Positions 17,244 through 27,038 of a stretch of DNA of 64,000 nt are shown in pieces; within the stretch, counting starts at the first letter, position 1, and each line of letters begins with the position of its first letter. This DNA is from Salmonella enterica subsp. houtenae serovar Houten (GTDB taxonomy: Bacteria; Pseudomonadota; Gammaproteobacteria; Enterobacterales; Enterobacteriaceae), in assembly GCA_900478215.1 (NCBI GenBank), contig LS483478.1:4340001-4404000 (forward strand). The letters run 5' to 3'. The notes under the pieces were generated by a model that was given only the letters and a program-made list of their open reading frames with translations, ran no database searches and was not told where the DNA came from. The translations under genes were made by a program, and so were the position numbers.

Positions 17244-19442
17244 ATGTCCGTCGCGCACGTTGCCTTGCCCGTTCCGCTTCCCCGGACCTTTGATTACCTG
17301 CTGCCGGAAGGCGGGGTCGCCAAAGCCGGGTGCCGCGTGCGCGTGCCGTTCGGCAAACAGCAAGAGCGCGTGGGCATTATCGTCTCAGTTAGCGACCACA
17401 GCGAATTGCCGCTCGATGAATTAAAATCGGTCATTGAAATCCTGGATAACGAGCCAATCTTTTCTACCTCCATCTGGCGCTTACTCCTTTGGGCGGCGGA
17501 TTACTACCACCATCCCCTCGGCGACGTTCTGTTCCACGCTCTGCCGGTTTTACTGCGTCAGGGAAAACCAGCCAGCAACGCGCCCCTATGGTATTGGTTC
17601 GCCACCGAAGAGGGGCAAGCCGTCGATATCAACAGCCTGAAACGCTCCGCCAGACAACAGCAGGCGCTGGCGGCGCTGCGGCAAGGAAAGATCTGGCGCT
17701 ATCAGGTCGCTGAACTAGATTTTACCGATGCCACGCTACAAACGCTGCGGCGTAAGGGGCTTTGTGAGCTTGCCAGTGAAACGCCCGCATTTACCGACTG
17801 GCGGGAGCATTATGCCGTCGCAGGAGAGCGGCTGCGGCTGAATACCGAACAGGCGACAGCAGTCGGCGCGATTCACAGCGCGTCGGACGGTTTCTCCGCC
17901 TGGTTGCTGGCAGGCGTGACCGGTTCCGGCAAGACCGAAGTGTATCTAAGCGTGCTGGAAAACGTCCTCGCCCAGGGCAAACAGGCGCTGGTGATGGTGC
18001 CGGAAATCGGCCTGACGCCGCAAACGATCGCCCGTTTTCGCGAACGTTTTAACGCGCCGGTGGAAGTGCTGCATTCCGGGCTAAACGACAGCGAGCGTCT
18101 TTCGGCATGGCTGAAAGCGAAAAACGGCGAAGCGGCGATTGTCATCGGCACGCGTTCCTCGCTCTTTACGCCGTTTAAGCATCTTGGCGTGATTGTCATT
18201 GATGAAGAGCACGACAGTTCTTATAAACAGCAGGAAGGGTGGCGCTACCATGCCCGCGATTTGGCGGTGTATCGCGCCCATAGCGAGCAGATCCCGATTA
18301 TTCTCGGCTCCGCCACGCCAGCACTGGAAACGCTATGCAATGTACGGCAGAAAAAATACCGGATGCTGCGTCTGACGCGGCGCGCAGGCAACGCCCGCCC
18401 AGCCCTGCAGCATGTGCTGGATTTAAAAGGCCAGCGTCTTCAGGCGGGACTGGCGCCTGCCCTTATCGCCCGTATGCGCCAACACCTCCAGGCCGACAAT
18501 CAGGTGATTTTATTTCTTAACCGCCGGGGATTCGCGCCCGCGCTGCTTTGCCACGACTGCGGCTGGATTGCGGAGTGCCCACGTTGCGATCACTACTACA
18601 CGCTGCACCAGGCGCAGCATCATTTACGCTGCCATCACTGCGACAGCCAGCGTCCGATACCGCGTCAGTGCCCCTCCTGCGGCTCCACGCATATGCTCCC
18701 GGTTGGGTTAGGGACGGAACAGCTTGAGCAAGCGTTGGCCCCCTTCTTCCCCGGCGTGCCGATCTCACGAATCGACCGTGATACCACCAGTCGTAAAGGC
18801 GCGCTGGAGCAGCATCTGGCGGAAGTTCACCGCGGCGGAGCGCGCATCCTGATAGGCACGCAAATGCTGGCAAAAGGCCATCACTTCCCGGACGTCACGC
18901 TGGTGGCGTTGCTGGACGTCGATGGCGCGCTTTTTTCCGCAGATTTTCGTTCGGCGGAACGCTTCGCCCAGCTCTATACTCAGGTTTCCGGCCGCGCCGG
19001 GCGCGCGGGTAAACAGGGGGAAGTGGTGCTCCAAACGCACCATCCTGAGCATCCCCTGCTGCAAACGTTACTGTATAAAGGCTATGATGCGTTTGCGGAA
19101 CAGGCGCTGGCGGAACGGCAAACGCTCCAGCTTCCGCCGTGGACCAGCCACGTCATTATTCGCGCAGAGGATCACAACAATCAGCAGGCGCCAGTCTTTC
19201 TCCAGCAGTTGCGTAATTTGATTCAGGCCAGCCCGCTATCAGACGATAAGCTGTGGATCTTAGGTCCGGTTCCGGCCCTCGCGCCAAAACGCGGCGGCCG
19301 CTATCGCTGGCAAATTTTACTTCAGCATCCTTCACGGATTCGCCTGCAACATATCATCAGCGGCACGCTGACGTTGATCAATACGCTCCCTGAAGCGCGG
19401 AAAGTTAAATGGGTTCTTGACGTCGATCCGATTGAAGGATAG
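17244..19442 (+). CDS. priA: Primosomal replication protein N', helicase PriA
   Basis: A 732-residue superfamily 2 DNA helicase that restarts stalled replication forks. It has an N-terminal 3'-DNA-binding domain, Walker A GVTGSGKTEV, the DEEH box IVIDEEHDSSYKQ, and a zinc-binding insertion with paired cysteines (CHDCGWIAECPRCDHY and CPSCGST). ATG 17244 is preceded by AGGAAG and gives the family start MSVAHVALPVPLPRTFDYLLP. The in-frame ATG at 17172 is upstream extension. Confidence 0.97.
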   Translation: MSVAHVALPVPLPRTFDYLLPEGGVAKAGCRVRVPFGKQQERVGIIVSVSDHSELPLDELKSVIEILDNEPIFSTSIWRLLLWAADYYHHPLGDVLFHALPVLLRQGKPASNAPLWYWFATEEGQAVDINSLKRSARQQQALAALRQGKIWRYQVAELDFTDATLQTLRRKGLCELASETPAFTDWREHYAVAGERLRLNTEQATAVGAIHSASDGFSAWLLAGVTGSGKTEVYLSVLENVLAQGKQALVMVPEIGLTPQTIARFRERFNAPVEVLHSGLNDSERLSAWLKAKNGEAAIVIGTRSSLFTPFKHLGVIVIDEEHDSSYKQQEGWRYHARDLAVYRAHSEQIPIILGSATPALETLCNVRQKKYRMLRLTRRAGNARPALQHVLDLKGQRLQAGLAPALIARMRQHLQADNQVILFLNRRGFAPALLCHDCGWIAECPRCDHYYTLHQAQHHLRCHHCDSQRPIPRQCPSCGSTHMLPVGLGTEQLEQALAPFFPGVPISRIDRDTTSRKGALEQHLAEVHRGGARILIGTQMLAKGHHFPDVTLVALLDVDGALFSADFRSAERFAQLYTQVSGRAGRAGKQGEVVLQTHHPEHPLLQTLLYKGYDAFAEQALAERQTLQLPPWTSHVIIRAEDHNNQQAPVFLQQLRNLIQASPLSDDKLWILGPVPALAPKRGGRYRWQILLQHPSRIRLQHIISGTLTLINTLPEARKVKWVLDVDPIEG

Positions 19443-19596
19443 CCCTCACGATGCGAGGCGGATCGTAAAATTAAACATCCATCACACTTTTTATGAAAAT
19501 TCTGTAACCGCTTCCACGCACTATCTGATAAAAATGTTTCCGATGAGTGTTACCAGGGATAGATCTGCGCCAGCAGTTCCCAGGCGAGGAGAAAGA

Positions 19597-20622
19597 GTGA
19601 AATCGAACAAGCAGGTTACTGCCGCTACGATGAAGGATGTTGCGTTGAAGGCGAAAGTCTCTACAGCAACCGTATCCCGCGCGTTAATGAACCCCGATAA
19701 AGTCTCCCAGTCGACCCGTAGCCGGGTTGAACAGGCCGCGCTTGAAGTGGGCTATTTCCCGCAGTCGATGGGGCGAAATGTAAAACGGAGTGAATCCCGT
19801 ACGATTTTGGTGATTGTCCCGGATATTTGCGATCCCTTCTTCAGTGAAATTATCCGCGGTATCGAAGTGACCGCGGCAGAACAGGGATATCTGGTGCTGA
19901 TTGGCGATTGCGCCCATCAAAACCAGAAAGAAAAAACCTTTCTTAATCTCATCATCACCAAACAGATCGACGGCATGGTACTTCTCAGTTCCCGACTGCC
20001 CTTTGACGCCAGCGTTGAGGAGCAGCGCAATTTGCCTCCGATGGTGATGTCGAATGAGTTTGCGCCGGAGCTTGAACTGCCGACGGTACATATCGATAAC
20101 CTTACCGCCGCGTTCAATGCCATGAACTACCTGTTGGATTTGGGCCACAAGCGGATTGGTTGTATTGCGGGGCCGGAAGATATGCCGCTCTGTCACTATC
20201 GCTTACAAGGTTACGTACAGGCATTAAGACGCAGTGGCATTATGGTTGATCCGCATTACATCGCCCGTGGCGACTTTACCTATGAAGCCGGGGCAAACGC
20301 ATTAAAGCAGTTGTTTGAGCAACCGTTGCCGCCTACCGCCGTCTTTTGTCATAGCGACGTCATGGCGCTGGGCGCGCTCTCCTGGGCCAAGCGCCAGGGT
20401 CTGAAAGTGCCTGACGATCTGTCGATTATCGGCTTTGACAATATCGCGCTGGCCGAGTTTTGCGACCCTCCGCTGACGACCGTGGCGCAGCCGCGTTTTG
20501 ACATTGGTCGCGAGGCGATGCTGCTGTTGCTCGATCAGATACAGGGGCAAAATGTGAGCAGCGGCTCGCGTTTAATGGATTGCGAGCTAATTATTCGCGG
20601 TTCTACGCGCGCTTTACCCTAA
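19597..20622 (+). CDS. cytR: LacI-family repressor CytR
   Basis: A 341-residue repressor of nucleoside uptake and catabolism genes that works with CRP and is induced by cytidine. The N-terminal helix-turn-helix is MKDVALKAKVSTATVSRALMNPDK, followed by the periplasmic-binding-protein-like effector domain. I use the GTG at 19597 behind an AGGCGAGGAG ribosome-binding site, which gives exactly the E. coli length; the longer frame from 19417 overlaps priA and is not conserved. Confidence 0.95.
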   Translation: MKSNKQVTAATMKDVALKAKVSTATVSRALMNPDKVSQSTRSRVEQAALEVGYFPQSMGRNVKRSESRTILVIVPDICDPFFSEIIRGIEVTAAEQGYLVLIGDCAHQNQKEKTFLNLIITKQIDGMVLLSSRLPFDASVEEQRNLPPMVMSNEFAPELELPTVHIDNLTAAFNAMNYLLDLGHKRIGCIAGPEDMPLCHYRLQGYVQALRRSGIMVDPHYIARGDFTYEAGANALKQLFEQPLPPTAVFCHSDVMALGALSWAKRQGLKVPDDLSIIGFDNIALAEFCDPPLTTVAQPRFDIGREAMLLLLDQIQGQNVSSGSRLMDCELIIRGSTRALP

Positions 20623-20715
20623 AGTAAATAGCTTTAAGACTCACCTGTCTGGTCAAAGGCCCGCCGCTTCAGTAACATGACGGGCTGACGAACGAATAAA
20701 TACAGCGAAACGATA

Positions 20716-21708
<993 letters not shown>

Positions 21709-21799
21709 AACCCTCAAAATCTCCCCCATCTATACTTGCATTACGCCCCGTACGCCGTACGGGGCCGCAATTCTGCATTAGTAACCAAGGGGTCTGCTC

Positions 21800-22330
21800 G
21801 TGACAACAATAGTAAGCGTACGCCGTAACGGCCACGTGGTAATCGCCGGTGATGGTCAGGCCACACTGGGTAACACAGTAATGAAAGGCAACGTGAAGAA
21901 AGTCCGCCGCCTCTACAACGACAAGGTCATTGCAGGCTTTGCGGGCGGTACTGCGGATGCATTCACGCTGTTTGAGCTGTTTGAACGTAAACTGGAAATG
22001 CATCAGGGGCATCTGGTCAAAGCCGCCGTTGAACTGGCGAAAGACTGGCGTACCGACCGTATGCTACGCAAACTGGAAGCGTTGCTGGCCGTCGCGGATG
22101 AAACTGCCTCGCTCATCATCACGGGTAACGGCGATGTCGTGCAACCTGAAAACGATTTAATTGCTATCGGCTCCGGCGGTCCTTATGCCCAGGCTGCTGC
22201 CCGCGCTCTGTTGGAAAATACCGAGCTCGGCGCACGCGAAATTGCTGAAAAGGCGTTGGATATTGCAGGCGATATCTGCATTTACACCAACCATTTCCAC
22301 ACCATTGAAGAATTGACCTCCAAAGCGTAA
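21800..22330 (+). CDS. hslV: ATP-dependent protease subunit HslV (ClpQ)
   Basis: A 176-residue proteasome beta-type subunit. After removal of Met, Thr1 of TTIVSVRRNG is the nucleophile, and GDGQATLGNTVMKGN follows. The start is GTG 21800. It forms two hexameric rings capped by HslU, whose gene begins 9 bases later. Heat-shock control is known for the operon but I do not call the promoter. Confidence 0.97.
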   Translation: MTTIVSVRRNGHVVIAGDGQATLGNTVMKGNVKKVRRLYNDKVIAGFAGGTADAFTLFELFERKLEMHQGHLVKAAVELAKDWRTDRMLRKLEALLAVADETASLIITGNGDVVQPENDLIAIGSGGPYAQAAARALLENTELGAREIAEKALDIAGDICIYTNHFHTIEELTSKA

Positions 22331-22339
22331 GGACCTCTC

Positions 22340-23671
22340 ATGTCTGAAATGACCCCACGCGAAATTGTCAGCGAACTGAACAAACACATTATCGGCCAGG
22401 ATAACGCCAAGCGTTCCGTGGCGATTGCATTGCGTAACCGCTGGCGTCGTATGCAGCTTGATGAAGAGCTGCGCCACGAAGTGACGCCGAAAAATATTTT
22501 GATGATTGGCCCAACCGGCGTCGGCAAAACCGAAATCGCCCGTCGTCTGGCGAAACTCGCCAACGCGCCGTTCATTAAAGTCGAAGCCACCAAATTCACT
22601 GAAGTGGGCTATGTTGGTAAAGAAGTGGACTCTATCATCCGCGATCTGACCGATGCCGCTGTGAAAATGGTTCGCGTACAGGCTATCGAGAAAAATCGCT
22701 ATCGTGCGGAAGAGTTGGCGGAAGAACGTATTCTCGACGTGCTGATCCCGCCGGCAAAAAATAACTGGGGCCAGGCCGAACAGCAGCAAGAACCTTCTGC
22801 CGCCCGTCAAACGTTCCGCAAAAAACTGCGCGAAGGACAGCTCGACGATAAAGAGATCGAGATTAACCTCGCCGCCGCGCCAATGGGCGTAGAGATTATG
22901 GCGCCTCCGGGCATGGAAGAGATGACCAGCCAGTTGCAGTCTATGTTCCAGAACCTGGGCGGTCAGAAACAGAAACCGCGTAAGCTAAAAATTAAAGACG
23001 CGATGAAACTGTTGGTTGAAGAAGAGGCTGCTAAGCTGGTCAACCCGGAAGAGCTGAAACAGGACGCTATCGACGCGGTTGAACAGCACGGTATCGTGTT
23101 TATCGATGAAATTGACAAAATTTGTAAGCGTGGCGAAACCTCCGGCCCGGATGTTTCACGCGAAGGCGTACAGCGCGACTTACTGCCGCTGGTAGAAGGC
23201 TGCACGGTTTCGACCAAACACGGGATGGTCAAAACGGATCATATTCTGTTTATCGCCTCTGGCGCGTTCCAGGTGGCGAAGCCGTCTGATCTGATCCCAG
23301 AGCTGCAGGGCCGTCTGCCGATTCGCGTTGAACTTCAGGCGTTGACCACCAGCGATTTCGAACGCATTTTGACTGAGCCAAACGCGTCCGTCACCGTGCA
23401 GTACAAAGCGCTGATGGCAACTGAAGGCGTCAATATCGAGTTCACCGATTCCGGTATTAAACGTATTGCCGAAGCCGCCTGGCAGGTTAACGAAACCACC
23501 GAAAACATCGGCGCGCGCCGTCTGCATACCGTACTGGAGCGTCTGATGGAGGAGATTTCCTATGACGCCAGCGATCTGCACGGCCAAAACATCACAATTG
23601 ATGCGGAATATGTGAGCAAACATCTGGATGCGCTGGTCGCAGATGAAGATCTAAGCCGTTTTATCTTATAA
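22340..23671 (+). CDS. hslU: ATPase subunit HslU (ClpY) of the HslUV protease
   Basis: A 443-residue AAA+ unfoldase. Walker A GPTGVGKTEIARRLA lies near residue 57 and Walker B GIVFIDEIDKI near 250. The I-domain lies between them and the sensor-2 arginine region GARRLHTVLERLMEE is C-terminal. Length and sequence match E. coli HslU. A hairpin terminator follows (23702-23726). Confidence 0.97.
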   Translation: MSEMTPREIVSELNKHIIGQDNAKRSVAIALRNRWRRMQLDEELRHEVTPKNILMIGPTGVGKTEIARRLAKLANAPFIKVEATKFTEVGYVGKEVDSIIRDLTDAAVKMVRVQAIEKNRYRAEELAEERILDVLIPPAKNNWGQAEQQQEPSAARQTFRKKLREGQLDDKEIEINLAAAPMGVEIMAPPGMEEMTSQLQSMFQNLGGQKQKPRKLKIKDAMKLLVEEEAAKLVNPEELKQDAIDAVEQHGIVFIDEIDKICKRGETSGPDVSREGVQRDLLPLVEGCTVSTKHGMVKTDHILFIASGAFQVAKPSDLIPELQGRLPIRVELQALTTSDFERILTEPNASVTVQYKALMATEGVNIEFTDSGIKRIAEAAWQVNETTENIGARRLHTVLERLMEEISYDASDLHGQNITIDAEYVSKHLDALVADEDLSRFIL

Positions 23672-23701
23672 TCGCGTCCAATGCATTTTCATCACTGTTG
23701 A

Positions 23702-23726
23702 TGGGGCTGAAAAGCCCCATTTTTAT
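23702..23726 (+). terminator. hslVU terminator
   Basis: GGGGCT/AGCCCC arms with a GAAA-type loop are followed by ATTTTTATT. Confidence 0.85.
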
Positions 23727-23737
23727 TGGCGCTAAAT

Positions 23738-24667
23738 ATGACTGAACAACAACAAATTAGCCGCACCCAGGCCTGGCTGGAAAGCTTACGACCCAAAACC
23801 TTACCCCTCGCCTTCGCGGCGATTATCGTCGGTACGGCCCTCGCATGGTGGCAAAACTATTTTGATCCTCTGGTCGCACTGCTGGCCCTTATCACCGCCG
23901 GGCTGCTGCAAATTTTATCCAACCTCGCCAACGATTACGGCGACGCTGTCAAAGGCAGTGATAAACCGGATCGCATCGGGCCGCTGCGGGGGATGCAAAA
24001 AGGCGTCATCACCCGGCAAGAAATGAAGCGGGCGTTAATCATTACCGTCGTGCTGATCTGTATCTCCGGACTGGCTTTGGTGGCAGTCGCGTGCCATACG
24101 TTAACCGATTTTGTCGGCTTCCTGATTTTGGGCGGGCTGTCGATTATCGCCGCCATCACCTACACCGTGGGTAATCGGCCCTACGGTTATATCGGGCTGG
24201 GTGATATCTCTGTCCTGGTCTTCTTTGGCTGGCTAAGCGTCATGGGGAGCTGGTATCTCCAGGCGCACACGCTGATTCCGGCGCTGATTCTTCCGGCAAC
24301 TGCCTGCGGTTTACTGGCGACGGCGGTGCTGAATATTAATAACCTGCGCGATATTAATAGCGACAGAGAGAATGGCAAAAACACCCTTGTGGTACGTCTG
24401 GGCGATGTCAACGCGCGTCGTTATCACGCCTGCCTGTTGCTAGGCGCGCTGATCTGTCTGGCGCTGTTTAACCTGCTCTCGTTGCACAGTCCGTGGGGAT
24501 GGTTGTTTATTCTGGCCGCGCCGCTGCTCATCAAACAGGCGCGCTATGTAATGCGCGAAAGGGAGCCTGCGGCAATGCGCCCGATGCTTGAACGTACCGT
24601 TAAAGGCGCGCTGTTAACCAACCTGTTATTTGTGATTGGGATACTCTTAAGTCAGTGGGCCGTTTAA
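23738..24667 (+). CDS. menA: 1,4-dihydroxy-2-naphthoate polyprenyltransferase MenA
   Basis: A 309-residue integral membrane UbiA-family prenyltransferase that attaches the octaprenyl chain in menaquinone synthesis. The two Asp-rich metal-diphosphate motifs are NDYGDAVKGSDKPDR and NNLRDINSDRENGK. About eight or nine hydrophobic segments are visible. I choose ATG 23738 (MTEQQQISR), matching E. coli MenA plus one residue; the upstream TTG 23726 overlaps the terminator T-run. Confidence 0.96.
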   Translation: MTEQQQISRTQAWLESLRPKTLPLAFAAIIVGTALAWWQNYFDPLVALLALITAGLLQILSNLANDYGDAVKGSDKPDRIGPLRGMQKGVITRQEMKRALIITVVLICISGLALVAVACHTLTDFVGFLILGGLSIIAAITYTVGNRPYGYIGLGDISVLVFFGWLSVMGSWYLQAHTLIPALILPATACGLLATAVLNINNLRDINSDRENGKNTLVVRLGDVNARRYHACLLLGALICLALFNLLSLHSPWGWLFILAAPLLIKQARYVMREREPAAMRPMLERTVKGALLTNLLFVIGILLSQWAV

Positions 24668-24759
24668 CTGACAAATATCAATTAACAATTGATGATTTTG
24701 CCAACAGTGTACTTAGCGCGATATACTAAAAATTCTCGCAGCAACTGAACGTTAAGCCT

Positions 24760-25245
24760 ATGAAATACGATACTTCCGAGCTTTGTGACATCTATCAGGA
24801 AGATGTCAACGTCGTGGAACCGCTGTTCTCTAACTTTGGAGGACGGTCGTCGTTTGGCGGACAAATCATCACGGTAAAATGTTTCGAGGACAACGGGTTG
24901 CTGTACGATCTGCTCGAACAAAATGGCCGTGGTCGGGTTCTGCTGGTCGACGGCGGCGGCTCTGTCCGTCGCGCATTAGTCGACGCGGAGCTGGCGCGTC
25001 TGGCCGCGCAAAATGAATGGGAAGGGCTGGTTATCTATGGCGCGGTGCGTCAGGTGGACGATCTGGAAGAGCTGGATATCGGCATTCAGGCGATCGCCGC
25101 CATTCCGGTGGGTGCCGCAGGTGAAGGCATTGGGGAAAGCGATGTGCGCGTCAATTTTGGCGGCGTGACGTTCTTCTCCGGCGACCATCTCTATGCCGAC
25201 AACACCGGGATTATCCTTTCCGAAGACCCGCTTGATATCGAGTGA
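24760..25245 (+). CDS. rraA: Regulator of RNase E activity RraA
   Basis: A 161-residue trimeric RraA/MenG-like fold protein that binds RNase E and inhibits its action on RNA. Conserved blocks GGRSSFGGQI, VDGGGSVRRALVD and DNTGIILSEDPLDIE are present. A terminator follows at once. In E. coli the next gene is zapB; here a 4.7 kb operon is inserted. Confidence 0.95.
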   Translation: MKYDTSELCDIYQEDVNVVEPLFSNFGGRSSFGGQIITVKCFEDNGLLYDLLEQNGRGRVLLVDGGGSVRRALVDAELARLAAQNEWEGLVIYGAVRQVDDLEELDIGIQAIAAIPVGAAGEGIGESDVRVNFGGVTFFSGDHLYADNTGIILSEDPLDIE

Positions 25246-25248
25246 TCA

Positions 25249-25276
25249 AAAAAGGCGCCATAAGGCGCCTTTTTTA
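25249..25276 (+). terminator. rraA terminator
   Basis: AAGGCGCC-ATA-AGGCGCCTTTTTT forms a GC-rich stem with a T6 tail directly after the rraA stop. Confidence 0.88.
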
Positions 25277-25341
25277 TGCGCTTTCGTCGTACCCAACACC
25301 TTCTTTCACGCTTTGCAGACTGTAGCTATTTACCGCAACCG

Positions 25342-25366
25342 ATGAAGCTACTTCCACCAGCTTCAT
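25342..25366. promoter_or_regulatory. Inverted repeat, candidate upstream activator site
   Basis: Perfect 8-base arms ATGAAGCT and AGCTTCAT are separated by 9 bases, and a further AGCT-containing element (GTAGCT at 25322) lies upstream. The repeat sits about 55 bases before the -24/-12 promoter, where sigma-54 activators bind. The PrpR-type regulator encoded downstream is the natural candidate. Confidence 0.6.
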
Positions 25367-25421
25367 ATCACCCTACCCAACCCCAGTTTAATTTCCATTA
25401 ATAAACAACACATTAGGAAAA

Positions 25422-25436
25422 TGGCACGCCTTATGC
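25422..25436 (+). promoter_or_regulatory. Sigma-54 (-24/-12) promoter of the UxaA-type operon
   Basis: TGGCAC at 25422 and ATGC at 25433, with the invariant GG and GC dinucleotides exactly 12 bases apart, match TGGCAC-N5-TTGC with one change. It lies 42 bases before the first ATG. Confidence 0.78.
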
Positions 25437-25477
25437 TTTATACCACTGCACCCATTCAGAGCGCATAAGGATTTTTT

Positions 25478-25768
25478 ATGAAGAAAAATGCAGTGGTTAT
25501 TAACCCGAAAGATAGCGTCGCTACTGCTCTCCAGCCCCTCAAGGCCGGAGAGATCGCTAGCATGTTTATTGGTGATGAAAATCTGACCATCATCTTACGG
25601 GATGATATCCCTTACGGTCATAAATTTGCCATTAAAGCCGTCGCGCTCCATGGCGAGGTCTACAAATACGGTGAATCCATTGGTCGGGCAACGAAGTCTA
25701 TCCAGCCTGGAGAGTATGTTCATGTTCATAATGTTGAAAGTGAACGTGGTCGTGGGGATTGGCAATAA
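25478..25768 (+). CDS. UxaA/SuyA-like small lyase subunit (SAF domain)
   Basis: A 96-residue protein matching the N-terminal SAF-type domain of altronate/galactarate dehydratases, which in some members (for example sulfolactate sulfo-lyase SuyA) is a separate subunit. The core DDIPYGHKFAIKAV with its histidine and YKYGESIGRATKSIQPGEYVHVHN is the family signature. The stop is 20 bases before the next gene, which encodes the matching large subunit, so they should form one enzyme. Sigma-54 promoter upstream. Confidence 0.85.
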   Translation: MKKNAVVINPKDSVATALQPLKAGEIASMFIGDENLTIILRDDIPYGHKFAIKAVALHGEVYKYGESIGRATKSIQPGEYVHVHNVESERGRGDWQ

Positions 25769-25788
25769 AGGCTAAGGAACAAGTGAAA

Positions 25789-26952
25789 ATGGAAAAAACA
25801 ATCAAAGGTTATCGTCGTCCAGACGGCAGCGTGGGTATTCGCAACTACGTCTTAATTTTACCTACCAGCGTTTGCTCCAATAAGGTGGCTCAGGACATCT
25901 CCGCTCAGGTTCATGGCTCAACCTGGCTTAATAATGATTTTGGGTGCTGCCAGATTGCCGGTGATGCGGCGTTAACCGAAAAAACACTGATCAATGTAGC
26001 CAGGAACGGCAACGTGGGAGCCATACTCGTGGTCGGATTGGGCTGTGAAGGCGCTGAGCCTACCCACATTACGCAAGAAATCACCAAATTCGGAAAGCCG
26101 GTTTCCTGTATTACAATTCAGGATGAAGGGGGTACCTTGCAGTGTCAGGCGCACGGAATTTCAATCGCACGTCAATATGCGCAGGATTTGTCCCAGCAAG
26201 ACTACGAAGAAATAAACGTCAGTGAACTGATCCTCGGAATGGAGTGCGGAGGTTCCGATACCACCTCTGGCCTCGCTTCTAACCCTGCCTGCGGCATTGC
26301 ATCCGATTTATTAGTTAACGATGGCGGCACATCGATTCTCTCCGAAACGACCGAATTCATTGGCGCAGAACACGTGGTTGCGCGCCGGGCAATCAATTCA
26401 CAAGTCGCAGACGATTTAATCAAGCTGGTTGTCGGGTGTGAAGAAAGAGCGAAAGCACTGGGCGCAGATATCAGGGGCGGGCAACCGACTCCGGGTAATA
26501 TCCAGGGCGGCATTACCACTATTGAGGAAAAATCGCTGGGCTGCATGCACAAAGCGGGTCATTCGCCGTTGCAGGGCGTCCTGCAATACGCAGATTTCCC
26601 TGGCGGTCGTGGGCTGTGGGTGATGGACTCCCCTGGACAAGATATCGAATCCATCTCGGGTATGGTGGCTGGCGGCGCGCAAATTGTTATTTTTACAACC
26701 GGACGCGGAACGCCAACCGGCAACCCGATTGCGCCAGTGATTAAAATCACCGCCAATGAAGAGACATTCACCAAAATGCGCGACAACATTGATATCGATG
26801 TTTCGTCGATTATGCGCGGTGAATCGTCCATTAATGAGATGGGCGAGGTGATTTATCAGGAAATCATTAAGGTTTCTAATGGTAAAACCACCAAAGCCGA
26901 AGATCTTGGGCATAAAGAGTTCTCTATTTACAAGATCGCACCGACCTTTTAA
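25789..26952 (+). CDS. UxaA/SuyB-like large subunit of an altronate-dehydratase-family lyase
   Basis: A 387-residue protein with the large-domain signatures of UxaA/GarD: GYRRPDGSVGIRNYVLILPTSVC, GCEGAEPTHI, LGMECGGSDTTSGLASNP and GNIQGGITTIEEKSLGCMHKAGH, with the cysteines that probably bind iron. The usual N-terminal SAF domain is missing and is supplied by the preceding gene. It likely removes water (or sulfite) from a sugar acid or related hydroxy acid to give a 2-keto product; the substrate is unknown. ATG 25789 with CTAAGGAAC ahead is chosen over the earlier TTG 25759. Confidence 0.85.
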   Translation: MEKTIKGYRRPDGSVGIRNYVLILPTSVCSNKVAQDISAQVHGSTWLNNDFGCCQIAGDAALTEKTLINVARNGNVGAILVVGLGCEGAEPTHITQEITKFGKPVSCITIQDEGGTLQCQAHGISIARQYAQDLSQQDYEEINVSELILGMECGGSDTTSGLASNPACGIASDLLVNDGGTSILSETTEFIGAEHVVARRAINSQVADDLIKLVVGCEERAKALGADIRGGQPTPGNIQGGITTIEEKSLGCMHKAGHSPLQGVLQYADFPGGRGLWVMDSPGQDIESISGMVAGGAQIVIFTTGRGTPTGNPIAPVIKITANEETFTKMRDNIDIDVSSIMRGESSINEMGEVIYQEIIKVSNGKTTKAEDLGHKEFSIYKIAPTF

Positions 26953-27038
26953 GACGATAGAAATATAACCCTATACGGTGGGAATAAATAACACATTCCC
27001 ATCATTTATATCCGTTACGTAAACACGGAAGTCTCCTC

